From positions 97,754 through 161,753 of the forward strand of contig JAGZZT010000003.1 in assembly GCA_018377235.1 (NCBI GenBank): a stretch of DNA of 64,000 bases, given 5' to 3'. The position numbers and the translations under genes are program-made. Under the pieces are notes generated by a model that worked only from the letters and a program-made list of their open reading frames with translations, was not told the origin of the DNA and did no database searches. The DNA is from Clostridium sp. GTDB taxonomy: Bacteria; Bacillota; Clostridia; Lachnospirales; Lachnospiraceae. Position 1 is the stretch's first letter. Every line of letters starts with the position of its first letter. This document shows positions 33,640 to 41,902 of the stretch, piece after piece.

Positions 33640-34306
33640 TTTTCAGGTAAACATGAACGAGTATCTTCCGCTCAGAGACGTAGTATTCAATACGCTGCGC
33701 CAGGCGATTCTCAAGGGGGAGCTGGCTCCCGGTGAGAGACTGATGGAGATTCAGCTGGCAGAGAAACTGGGAGTCAGCCGTACTCCTATCAGGGAAGCGA
33801 TCCGAAAGCTGGAGCTGGAGGGGCTGGTGCTCATGATTCCCAGAAAAGGGGCGGAGGTAGCCAGGATTTCCGAGAAGAGCATGAGGGATGTGCTGGAGGT
33901 GCGTCGTTCCTTGGAAGAGCTGGCCATTGAACTGGCCTGTGAGAGGATGACAGAGGAGGACTTTAAGGAGCTTGATCTGGCGCAGGGAGCTTTTAAAAAG
34001 GCGGTGGCAGGGGGAACCGCCATGGAGATTGCAGAAACAGATGAGGCGTACCATGATATTATCTACAACAGTACAGGGAATACGAGACTGGTGCAGATCC
34101 TGAACAATTTAAGAGAGCAGATGTACAGGTATCGTTTGGAATACATCAAGGATGCAGAAAAGCGTCAGATTCTTCTGGCAGAACACAGAAAGATTTATAA
34201 GGCTCTCTGTTCCCGCCATGTGGAGGAGGCAAAGCAGGCCATGCGGGAGCACATTGATAATCAGGAAATCACCGTACTGAAGAATATAAAGGAGCAGGAA
34301 GAATGA
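33629..34306 (+). CDS. GntR/FadR-family transcriptional regulator
   Basis: A 225-residue regulator. The N-terminal winged helix shows LAPGERLMEIQLAEKLGVSRTPIREAIRKLELEGLV, the full GntR signature (about residues 27-62), and the C-terminal all-helical FCD ligand domain includes EVRRSLEELAIELAC and HRKIYKALCSRH. The ATG at 33629 is ten bases after AGGGG; the ATG at 33620 is too close to that site. It overlaps ispE at its start and the aldo/keto reductase at its end (ATGA), so it probably senses a small acid linked to that enzyme. Ligand unknown. Confidence 0.9.
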   Translation: MGNNFQVNMNEYLPLRDVVFNTLRQAILKGELAPGERLMEIQLAEKLGVSRTPIREAIRKLELEGLVLMIPRKGAEVARISEKSMRDVLEVRRSLEELAIELACERMTEEDFKELDLAQGAFKKAVAGGTAMEIAETDEAYHDIIYNSTGNTRLVQILNNLREQMYRYRLEYIKDAEKRQILLAEHRKIYKALCSRHVEEAKQAMREHIDNQEITVLKNIKEQEE

Positions 34307-35523
34307 CTTTTAAGGAATTATACCTGTCAGGGCAGATTGAGTTCGATGAAATTGACCGCTATATCAGCCGCTGGAACCGCTCTGACGATGAGAGAACCCT
34401 TGCAAAATATCTTGGATTAAACGCTGAGGAGGAGGACGTCTGGATTGACGACAGCGACGAGGCATTACAGGCTCTGTTAGACTCCTATGAAAGGGTGAAG
34501 GGAACGCCAGTTACCCTGGGCAGAACAGGTATTATCGTCAATAAAAACGGCTTTGGAGCCCTTCCGATTCAGAGAATTGGGAAGGAGGAGGCTGCAGCGC
34601 TTTTAAGGAAGGCCTATGATGGAGGAATCAGGTATTTCGACACAGCCAGAGCCTACTCAGACAGTGAAGAAAAGATTGGATATGCGCTGAAGGATGTGAG
34701 AGACCATATTTATATTGCCACGAAGACTATGGCCTCTGCGCCGGAGAAGTTCTGGAAGGATCTGGAGACCAGCCTGCGGCTTCTGCAGACAGATTACATA
34801 GACGTGTATCAGCTCCATAACCCGTCGGTCTGCCCGAAACCGGGAGACGAGACAGGTCTGTACGACGCCATGCTGGAGGCAAAGAAACAGGGAAAAATCC
34901 GGTTTATCGGCATTACCAATCACCGGATCGACGTGGCGGAGGAGGCGGTGGAATCAGGGCTGTATGACACCCTTCAATTCCCGTTTAACTATCTGTCCAC
35001 AGAGCGGGAACTGGCTCTGGCGGCGAAATGCCTGGAAAAGGATATGGGCTTTATTGCCATGAAGGGTCTTTCCGGCGGTCTGCTGACCAACTCAGCTGCC
35101 GTCTATGCCTATATGGCTCAGTATGAGAATGTGCTTCCTATCTGGGGAATTCAGAAGGAGAAGGAGCTGGATGAATTTTTAAGTTATATGGATCAGCCGC
35201 CGGTTCTGGATGAAACACTCCAGAGGGTGATTGATTCAGATATTCAGACTCTGGCAGGCGATTTCTGCCGTGGCTGCGGCTACTGTATGCCGTGCCCGGT
35301 GGGAATTGAGATCAACAACTGCGCCAGAATGTCTCTGCTTTTACGCCGCTCCCCATCTGCGGGTCATCTGTCACCGGAGGGACAGGCCAAAATGAAGAAA
35401 ATAGAGGATTGTCTTCACTGCGGAGCATGTAAGAGCAAATGCCCTTACGGCCTCGACACGCCGAGGCTGTTAGAGGAAAACTATAAAGATTACATGGAAG
35501 TTCTGGCAGGAAAAGAAATGTAA
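34303..35523 (+). CDS. Aldo/keto reductase with C-terminal 2[4Fe-4S] ferredoxin domain
   Basis: A 406-residue protein in three parts. Residues 1-65 form a small acidic helical domain. Residues about 70-325 are an AKR barrel with the catalytic tetrad in FDTARAYSDSEEKIG (Asp, Tyr), IATKT (Lys) and DVYQLHNP (His). Residues about 322-395 form a ferredoxin-like domain with two cysteine clusters, CRGCGYCMPCPVGI and CLHCGACKSKCPYGL. Such iron-sulfur AKRs are common in anaerobes and likely couple to electron carriers. A strong terminator follows. Substrate unknown. Confidence 0.93.
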   Translation: MTFKELYLSGQIEFDEIDRYISRWNRSDDERTLAKYLGLNAEEEDVWIDDSDEALQALLDSYERVKGTPVTLGRTGIIVNKNGFGALPIQRIGKEEAAALLRKAYDGGIRYFDTARAYSDSEEKIGYALKDVRDHIYIATKTMASAPEKFWKDLETSLRLLQTDYIDVYQLHNPSVCPKPGDETGLYDAMLEAKKQGKIRFIGITNHRIDVAEEAVESGLYDTLQFPFNYLSTERELALAAKCLEKDMGFIAMKGLSGGLLTNSAAVYAYMAQYENVLPIWGIQKEKELDEFLSYMDQPPVLDETLQRVIDSDIQTLAGDFCRGCGYCMPCPVGIEINNCARMSLLLRRSPSAGHLSPEGQAKMKKIEDCLHCGACKSKCPYGLDTPRLLEENYKDYMEVLAGKEM

Positions 35524-35536
35524 TAAAGATAAGAAA

Positions 35537-35597
35537 AGAGGGGAAGGGATTTCTGCGATCCAACTGGAAGCCGCAGAAATCCCTTCCCCTCTCTTTT
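35537..35597. terminator. Strong intrinsic terminator
   Basis: A perfect 20-bp stem (35537-35556 with 35573-35592) followed by CTTTT. On the minus strand the sequence after the stem is AAAA-interrupted, so the main action is on the plus strand, ending the ispE-GntR-AKR transcript. Confidence 0.9.
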
Positions 35598-35692
35598 ATG
35601 TACGAATTTCTCGTGCATTTTTTCATATATTCGCCAATACGAAAAATCCCGAAAACAAAATGTAAAACTTTTATAAAATGTGTTTTCACGTC

Positions 35693-35738
35693 TTGACAAG
35701 GTGACAGGGTGTCACTATAATAAGTGACAGCTTGTCAC
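35693..35738 (+). promoter_or_regulatory. Promoter with two TetR-type operators
   Basis: Consensus promoter: TTGACA (35693-35698), 17-base spacer, TATAAT (35716-35721). A perfect palindrome GTGACA-GGG-TGTCAC (35701-35715) fills the spacer. A second, GTGACA-GCT-TGTCAC (35724-35738), lies just after the -10 box. Centres are 23 bases apart, so two repressor dimers could sit on nearly the same face. The encoded TetR protein 62 bases downstream is the obvious ligand, giving autorepression and control of the efflux operon. Confidence 0.9.
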
Positions 35739-35800
35739 TAGAGTGGCAGCTGTTATGAGAAGATGATGTATGAAAGTATGAAAAGAGCAGGGGGAGCGTT

Positions 35801-36430
35801 ATGCCGTCAGAGCGATTTTACCGTCTTTCGGAAGAGAAGAGAAAGATGATTTGTGAAGCGGCAATTAAAGAATTTGCCAGGGTAACGATTGATAAGGTTT
35901 CAATTAACCAGATTATTAAAAATGCCAATATTTCAAGAGGCAGTTTTTATACTTATTTTGAGGATAAGTGGGATGTGCTTGCCTATATTTTTGAGGACAG
36001 CCATCAAAAATTTGTAATGCTGATGAAAAATTCATTAGAAAACAATAAGGGAAATCTATGGTCTGCTTTTCAGGATGTGATGGAAGCCATGCTTTTGTTT
36101 TGCTCAAATCGGTCTAATTTTGAGTTCCTGAAGAATATTATGGCTCATGTCAATTCCGATGACATGCTGCGGGGATTTTCCAAGAAGGGAGGAGATTATT
36201 CCAGGCTTCCTAGCTGTGCAGAACAGTGGGTATTTGAACATATGGATGAAGAAAGTCTGACAACCAGGAACTTTGAAGAGTTCCATTGCCTGTTTACGCT
36301 GGGAATGTCCAGCGTGGGAATCGCAATCCGGGAGTTTTACGAGGGTACGTCTGAGGATGAAGTTAGGAAGTTATTTACAAAGAGAATCGAGCTTCTGAAA
36401 TACGGAGCCTTTCATGGCAGCGGTCCATAG
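35801..36430 (+). CDS. TetR/AcrR-family repressor
   Basis: A 209-residue regulator. The N-terminal helix-turn-helix is VSINQIIKNANISRGSFYTYFEDK (about residues 33-56), preceded by ICEAAIKEFA, the standard TetR start; the remaining helical domain (60-205) is the ligand pocket and has no close family signature. ATG follows GGGGGAG. First gene of the operon with the RND adaptor, pump and two TolC-like genes. It should repress its own promoter through the two palindromes upstream and be released by a pump substrate. Confidence 0.93.
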   Translation: MPSERFYRLSEEKRKMICEAAIKEFARVTIDKVSINQIIKNANISRGSFYTYFEDKWDVLAYIFEDSHQKFVMLMKNSLENNKGNLWSAFQDVMEAMLLFCSNRSNFEFLKNIMAHVNSDDMLRGFSKKGGDYSRLPSCAEQWVFEHMDEESLTTRNFEEFHCLFTLGMSSVGIAIREFYEGTSEDEVRKLFTKRIELLKYGAFHGSGP

Positions 36431-36489
36431 AGAGAAGCTGACATGAACATGACATATAATGAAGACAGAAAGTAAGGGAGAAGAACAAC

Positions 36490-37617
36490 ATGAAGAAAAA
36501 AAACATGATTATCACAGCTGCCGCTGTAGCTGTAGTAGCAGCTCTGGTTCTGCCGCGTTTCCTGAAACCAAAGGATTCGGTTAACTCAGCAGCAGCTCCA
36601 GTTGTTTCGGCAGAGCAGCCGCAGATAGGAACAATTGAGATTTATACAGACCTGTCAGGCAGCATCGAGCCGTCAGAGATGGCTTCTATTATTCCAAAGG
36701 CGGGAGGAGAAGTCACAGAGGTTTATGTAAAGGCTGGAGACATGGTGACAGAGGGGCAGCCCATCTGCCATATTGATACTAAGATGGTAGACACAGCTAA
36801 GAACAGCATGGAAACGGCTGCTGTAAACATGGATAACGCTAATAAGGAGCTGGAGAGAGCCAGAGTTCTCTTTGAAAGCGGAAATATGTCCCAGCAGGCA
36901 TTTGAGCAGGTTCAGAGCAGCGCTAAGATGGCACAGCTGCAGTATGATTCTGCTAAGATTGCTTATGACAACCAGGTAGAGTTCAGTTCTATTACTGCGC
37001 CGATTTCCGGTAAGGTAGAGAGTGTCAGCGTGGAGGCTCATGACAATGTAGGCACTCAGAATATTATCTGCGTAATTTCCGGCGAGGGAGCAAAGCAGGT
37101 GAATTTTTCTGTAACAGAGCGCGTGGTCGCAGGACTTCATGTAGGCGATACAGTTGTGATCAATAAAAATGGCACTGATTACGAGGGAACAATTTCCGAG
37201 GTCAGCACAAAGATTGACGACGCCACCGGACTTTTTAACGTAAAGGCTTCCCTGGCAGGAGCAGACGCGTTAGCCACAAGCTCCAGAGTAAAACTGACTG
37301 TTGTGTCTGAAAAGGCAGAGAACGTGCTGACAATTCCGACAGACGCGGTTTACTACTCCCAGAACAAGCCGAAGGTATACACTTATGACAATGGAACCGT
37401 TCACGAGGTTCCGATTGAGACCGGAATCTTTGACTCAGAGAAAACAGAGGTGACATCCGGTCTTACAGCGGACGATATGGTTATCACCACATGGAGTTCA
37501 GAGCTTTATGAAGGCGCTCAGGTACAGCTTCCTTCTGAGACCGCTTCTGAAGGAGGAGAGGCTCAGACAGGAGAGCAGGAAGAAGAGACTACCCAGACAG
37601 AGCAGACAGCAGAGTAA
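36490..37617 (+). CDS. RND-type efflux adaptor (membrane fusion protein)
   Basis: A 375-residue adaptor with one N-terminal signal/anchor helix (about 5-23). Then come a split biotinyl-lipoyl domain (MASIIPKAGGEVTEVYVKAGDMVTEGQP and ITAPISGKVESVSVEAHDNV) around a short coiled-coil hairpin (about 96-150), a beta-barrel domain, a membrane-proximal domain, and a Glu/Thr/Gln-rich tail. This is the AcrA/MexA layout, with a shorter hairpin. In an organism without an outer membrane it would sit on the outer face of the plasma membrane, linking the pump to the TolC-like proteins encoded downstream. Confidence 0.93.
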   Translation: MKKKNMIITAAAVAVVAALVLPRFLKPKDSVNSAAAPVVSAEQPQIGTIEIYTDLSGSIEPSEMASIIPKAGGEVTEVYVKAGDMVTEGQPICHIDTKMVDTAKNSMETAAVNMDNANKELERARVLFESGNMSQQAFEQVQSSAKMAQLQYDSAKIAYDNQVEFSSITAPISGKVESVSVEAHDNVGTQNIICVISGEGAKQVNFSVTERVVAGLHVGDTVVINKNGTDYEGTISEVSTKIDDATGLFNVKASLAGADALATSSRVKLTVVSEKAENVLTIPTDAVYYSQNKPKVYTYDNGTVHEVPIETGIFDSEKTEVTSGLTADDMVITTWSSELYEGAQVQLPSETASEGGEAQTGEQEEETTQTEQTAE

Positions 37618-37629
37618 GGAGGCGTACAT

Positions 37630-40600
37630 ATGGGTTTAACTAAATTTGTCCTGAAGCGTCCTGTCACTACGATCCTGTCAGTTATCTGCCTGATCGTATT
37701 TGGTTTATCCTCCGTTCTCTCCTCGAAATTGGAGCTGATTCCGGAGATGGATATGCCCATGCTGATTATAGCTACCACCTATGTGGGAGCCAGCCCAGAG
37801 GACGTCAGCGAACTGGTAACGAAGCCGATCGAGGATGAGATAGGAACCTTGAACGGCGTAAAGTCTGTCAACAGCTACTCCCAGGAAAATATTTCCATGG
37901 TTATTCTGGAGTACCAGTATGGAACAGATATTGATGAAGCATATGACGATTTAAAGAAAAAAATGGATTTGATGGGCTCTACTCTTCCGGAGGATGCAGA
38001 TGATCCTGCGATTGTAGAGATGAATATCAACGATATGGCTACCATGACTCTGGCGGTCAACGATGATACAGCGGAAAACCTTTATAATTACGTGGACGAG
38101 AGCATCGCTCCTGAATTTGAGAAGATTTCTTCCGTTGCCAGTGTAGACGTCAGCGGAGGACAGGAGCAGTACATCAAGGTAGAGCTGATTCCTGAGAAGT
38201 TAGATCAGTACCATTTGTCTATGAGCCAGGTGGCTCAGGCTGTGGGAAGCGCAGATTTCTCTCTCCCGGCTGGAAGCGCGGTTGTGGGAAGCCAGAAATT
38301 ATCCGTATCAGCAGGCGTCAGCTATGATACAATGGAGAGCTTAAAGACCATTCCGATTACTGTAGGAAGCGGCGATATCATCCACTTGGAGGACATTGCC
38401 AATGTCCATACAAACCTGGAAGATCCAATTGGTATCGGACGCTATAACGGCAGAGACACCATGACGCTGGCTATTAAGAAGCAGCAGGAGGCATCAGCTG
38501 GACAGGTGTCAAAAGCAGTAAATAAGACAATCGAGCGTCTGGAGCGAAGTAATCCGAACCTGGACATCGTTGTAGTTAATGACAGCAGTGACAGCATTAA
38601 CGCCTCCTTAAATAGCGTAATGGAAACCATGGTCATGGCGGTTATCATTTCCATGATTATTCTGTGGCTGTTCTTCGGCGATGTGAAGGCGTCTCTGATT
38701 GTAGGAACCTCTATTCCGATTTCCATTTTAGCGGCTCTGATTCTGATGAGAGCCATGGGCTTCTCGCTGAATGTTATCACCCTGGGCAGCCTTGTTCTGG
38801 GTGTCGGAATGATGGTCGACAACTCGATCAACGTGCTGGAGAGCTGCTTCAGAGCGAAGGAAAAAATTGGAAACACTGCCACTTCTTTCAGGGACGCAGC
38901 CCTGGAGGGAACACGAATCATGATCGCTTCGATTCTCGGCGGTACGGCGACTACCTGCGTTGTATTTCTTCCGCTGGCCCTGATTCAGGGTCTGTCCGGA
39001 CAGATGTTTAAGCCCCTTGGATTTACGATTGTATTCTGTATGATTGCATCCTTCATTTCGGCTATTTCCATTGTGCCGCTGTGCTATACTATGTATCGTC
39101 CGGCAGAGAGAGAGAAGGCTCCGCTGTCCGGCGTGGTTAAGGCAATGCAGGATCAGTACCGCGCACTTATCCGGTTCCTGCTTCCAAAGAAGAAAACAGT
39201 TATGTTCACCAGCGTGGCTCTTCTGATTTTCTCCTTTATCCTGGCAGGCCACATTAAAATGGAGCTGATGCCAGAGACAGATGACGGTACGATTCAGGTA
39301 ACTATGGAGCTTCGTCCCGGCATCACCATTGAAAAGGTTGACGAGCTGGTAAGAGACGCTGAGGCATATGTTTCAGCAGACGAGGATGTAGAGGATTACA
39401 TTCTGTCGTACGGAGCCAGCGGACTGAGTATCTCAGGCGGAGGTTCTGCTACTCTGACCGCCTACTTAAAGGATGACAGAAAGCGTTCTACAGATGAGGT
39501 AATTAAAGAGTGGAAGCCGGTTCTCACCTCCTATCAGGAGATGAATGTAACGGTTGATTCCGCAAGCTCCAGCTCTATGTCTTCCGGCAGCACAGATGGG
39601 GTGGAATACCTTCTTAAGGGAACTCAGTACGATGAGCTGAAAAATATTTCCGATCAGATTGTTAACGATTTAAAGGAAAGACCAGAGCTGACCAAGATTC
39701 ACTCCTCTCTGGAGAACTCAGCTCCGGTTATTCAGATTGACATTGATCCGGTAAAAGCATCAGCGGAAGGTATGGTTCCTGCTCAGGTGGCTCAGAGTGT
39801 ATACATGATGATCAGCGGAAATGAAGCAGCTGACCTGGAGCAGAACGGAGAGGAAATCAGCATTAAAATCGAGTACCCGGACGGCTGGTATGAGACAGTA
39901 GATCAGGTAAAGGGAATCACCATTACTGGTTCACAGGGCAATTCTATCGCTCTGGCTGACATTGCAGATATCTACTTTAAAGACAGCCCACAGAGTATTA
40001 CGAGAAAAGATAAGGAATATCAGGTAACCATCACAGGTGATTTTGTCAATGGTACAAACGAGGACGAGATGGATGCTCTGGAGACAAAGATTTATGATGA
40101 GACAGTTGCTCCGAGACTGACAGAGAATGTAACCAGAGCGCAGAATGCACAGGATGAAAGTATGGCAGAGGAGTTTGCTTCCCTGGGAAAAGCCATTGCA
40201 ATGTCTATTTTCCTGATTTTTGTAGTAATGGCAGCTCAGTTTGAGTCTCCCAAGTTCTCCATCATGGTTATGACAACCATCCCGTTCAGCCTTATTGGCT
40301 CCTTTGGACTTTTATTCCTGGCAGACGCCAGCATCAGTATGGCCTCCCTGTTAGGATTCCTGATGCTGTTCGGAACTGTTGTAAACTCCGGTATTCTTTA
40401 TGTAGACACGGCAAACCAGTACAGGGCGGAAATGGATCGCGATACAGCTTTGGTGGAGGCGGGAGCAACACGTCTGCGTCCAATCCTTATGACAACGCTG
40501 ACAACCGTAGTATCTATGATTCCTATGGCCCTGGCTTACGGAGAAAGCGGAGAAACCATGCAGGGTCTGGCCCTTGTAAACGTAGGAGGCCTGATTGCCT

Positions 40601-40683
40601 CCACCATCCTGTCGCTGTTAATGCTTCCTATTTACTATACTCTGATGAACAGGAAGCCGAAGCAGGAACTGGACGTTGATTAA
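37630..40683 (+). CDS. RND superfamily efflux permease (HAE1/AcrB-like)
   Basis: A 1017-residue pump with twelve predicted helices in two repeats, each with a large extracellular domain (about 35-330 and 555-850). The N-terminus FVLKRPVTTILSVICLIVFG and IPEMDMPMLIIATTYVGASPEDV are RND hallmarks. In helix 4 only the first of the two AcrB proton-relay aspartates is kept (MMVDNSINV, D397-N398), and the helix-10 lysine position reads Asn (VVNSGIL, about N919). The proton path thus differs from AcrB. It lies 12 bases after the adaptor gene and overlaps nothing essential downstream. Substrate unknown. Confidence 0.94.
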   Translation: MGLTKFVLKRPVTTILSVICLIVFGLSSVLSSKLELIPEMDMPMLIIATTYVGASPEDVSELVTKPIEDEIGTLNGVKSVNSYSQENISMVILEYQYGTDIDEAYDDLKKKMDLMGSTLPEDADDPAIVEMNINDMATMTLAVNDDTAENLYNYVDESIAPEFEKISSVASVDVSGGQEQYIKVELIPEKLDQYHLSMSQVAQAVGSADFSLPAGSAVVGSQKLSVSAGVSYDTMESLKTIPITVGSGDIIHLEDIANVHTNLEDPIGIGRYNGRDTMTLAIKKQQEASAGQVSKAVNKTIERLERSNPNLDIVVVNDSSDSINASLNSVMETMVMAVIISMIILWLFFGDVKASLIVGTSIPISILAALILMRAMGFSLNVITLGSLVLGVGMMVDNSINVLESCFRAKEKIGNTATSFRDAALEGTRIMIASILGGTATTCVVFLPLALIQGLSGQMFKPLGFTIVFCMIASFISAISIVPLCYTMYRPAEREKAPLSGVVKAMQDQYRALIRFLLPKKKTVMFTSVALLIFSFILAGHIKMELMPETDDGTIQVTMELRPGITIEKVDELVRDAEAYVSADEDVEDYILSYGASGLSISGGGSATLTAYLKDDRKRSTDEVIKEWKPVLTSYQEMNVTVDSASSSSMSSGSTDGVEYLLKGTQYDELKNISDQIVNDLKERPELTKIHSSLENSAPVIQIDIDPVKASAEGMVPAQVAQSVYMMISGNEAADLEQNGEEISIKIEYPDGWYETVDQVKGITITGSQGNSIALADIADIYFKDSPQSITRKDKEYQVTITGDFVNGTNEDEMDALETKIYDETVAPRLTENVTRAQNAQDESMAEEFASLGKAIAMSIFLIFVVMAAQFESPKFSIMVMTTIPFSLIGSFGLLFLADASISMASLLGFLMLFGTVVNSGILYVDTANQYRAEMDRDTALVEAGATRLRPILMTTLTTVVSMIPMALAYGESGETMQGLALVNVGGLIASTILSLLMLPIYYTLMNRKPKQELDVD

Positions 40684-40729
40684 AAAGCAGATGATTACAT
40701 ATCATAGAACACCTGGAGGTGACAGAACC

Positions 40730-41887
40730 ATGAAACGAAAACAGACAGCAGCCACAGCCGTTGCCGTTATTCTGGCTCTCTCCTCGCCCTTTTCGGTCCT
40801 GGCAGGGCCGTCTGGGGCAGACGGAGGCGCTGGAGAGGCATATCTGGCTGAGCTTAATGACGGAGTTCTCCAGTACAGCGAGCTGCCCGGATTAGTGGAG
40901 CGGTACAATGTAACCTATAAAAATACATATGCACAGATTGCCGGACAGAGTCAGAGTCTGGAAGCTGCCAGACAGTTGGGAAAGGACGCCGATGAGGCGA
41001 TGGAAAGCGCGCTGGATCTGAAAGAGGACGATATGGATGAATCTACCAGAGCGCTCTATGAATCCTATAAGGAGGCCGCTAAGGCCATGAGAAAGCAGGC
41101 GGCTAAACTGTCCGATGAGGACTTGTCCGGAACAGCGGAGAGATCCTTAAAAATGCTGAAAAATCAGCAGACTATGCTGGCCCAGAATCTGATGATTCAG
41201 TATCAGAAGGCATCTTCTAAGAAAGAACTTCTGGCCAAGCAGGAGGAACTGGCCAAGGCTGGGTACGACGCGGCGGCAGCCAGGGCAGGTCTGGGTATGG
41301 CGTCCTCTGAGGAGGTGCTTTCCGCAAACCAGAGCTGGCTTCAGGCTCAGAGCGCAGCAGTTCAGATGGACTCCGCGGTCAACAGCCTGAAACAGAACCT
41401 TCTGATTACCTGCGGCTGGAATGCCGACAGCGATCCGGAGGTTGCGCCTCTGCCTGAAGTGGACTTTGCAAAACTTGACAGCATGAATCCGTCTGCTGAT
41501 ATAGAGACGGCTGTCCAGGCTAACTATAACCTGATCAGCATGCGCCAGAACGGAGCCAGCGGTTCAGTAGGAAGAAACGCTCTGAAGAGGAACGTATCCC
41601 AGACCCGCCAGAGTATTGCAGTCAGCGTGGAAGGCCTTTATGCCAAGGCTGTGGCAGCCCGTCAGGCATATGAGGGAGCTGAAGCTAATTTCCAGGCCGC
41701 TTCCCTGGATATGCAGGCCGCAGATCAGAAGAATGCTATGGGGATGATGAGCAAAATTGATTATCTGAGTGCTCAGGCCGCTTATTTAACTGCCAAGTCC
41801 GAGAGGGACGATGCCAAGGCAGATTTATTTTCCAGCATACAGAATTATGATTGGGCGTTAAAGGGAATGACAGTTTCACAGAGTTAA
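40730..41887 (+). CDS. TolC-family-like secreted helical protein 1
   Basis: A 385-residue protein with a signal peptide (cleavage near VLAGPSG, about residue 27) and an otherwise almost entirely helical mature part of two repeats, each ending in TolC-like segments (GMASSEEVLSANQSWLQAQ; GMMSKIDYLSAQAAYL). No aromatic-rich beta strands of an outer-membrane barrel are visible between the helices. The ATG at 40730 follows GGAGGT; an upstream ATG overlapping the pump gene is less likely. Paralogue of the next gene. It may extend the pump through the cell wall; inferred. Confidence 0.82.
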   Translation: MKRKQTAATAVAVILALSSPFSVLAGPSGADGGAGEAYLAELNDGVLQYSELPGLVERYNVTYKNTYAQIAGQSQSLEAARQLGKDADEAMESALDLKEDDMDESTRALYESYKEAAKAMRKQAAKLSDEDLSGTAERSLKMLKNQQTMLAQNLMIQYQKASSKKELLAKQEELAKAGYDAAAARAGLGMASSEEVLSANQSWLQAQSAAVQMDSAVNSLKQNLLITCGWNADSDPEVAPLPEVDFAKLDSMNPSADIETAVQANYNLISMRQNGASGSVGRNALKRNVSQTRQSIAVSVEGLYAKAVAARQAYEGAEANFQAASLDMQAADQKNAMGMMSKIDYLSAQAAYLTAKSERDDAKADLFSSIQNYDWALKGMTVSQS

Positions 41888-41902
41888 AATGGAGGGAAAA
41901 AC

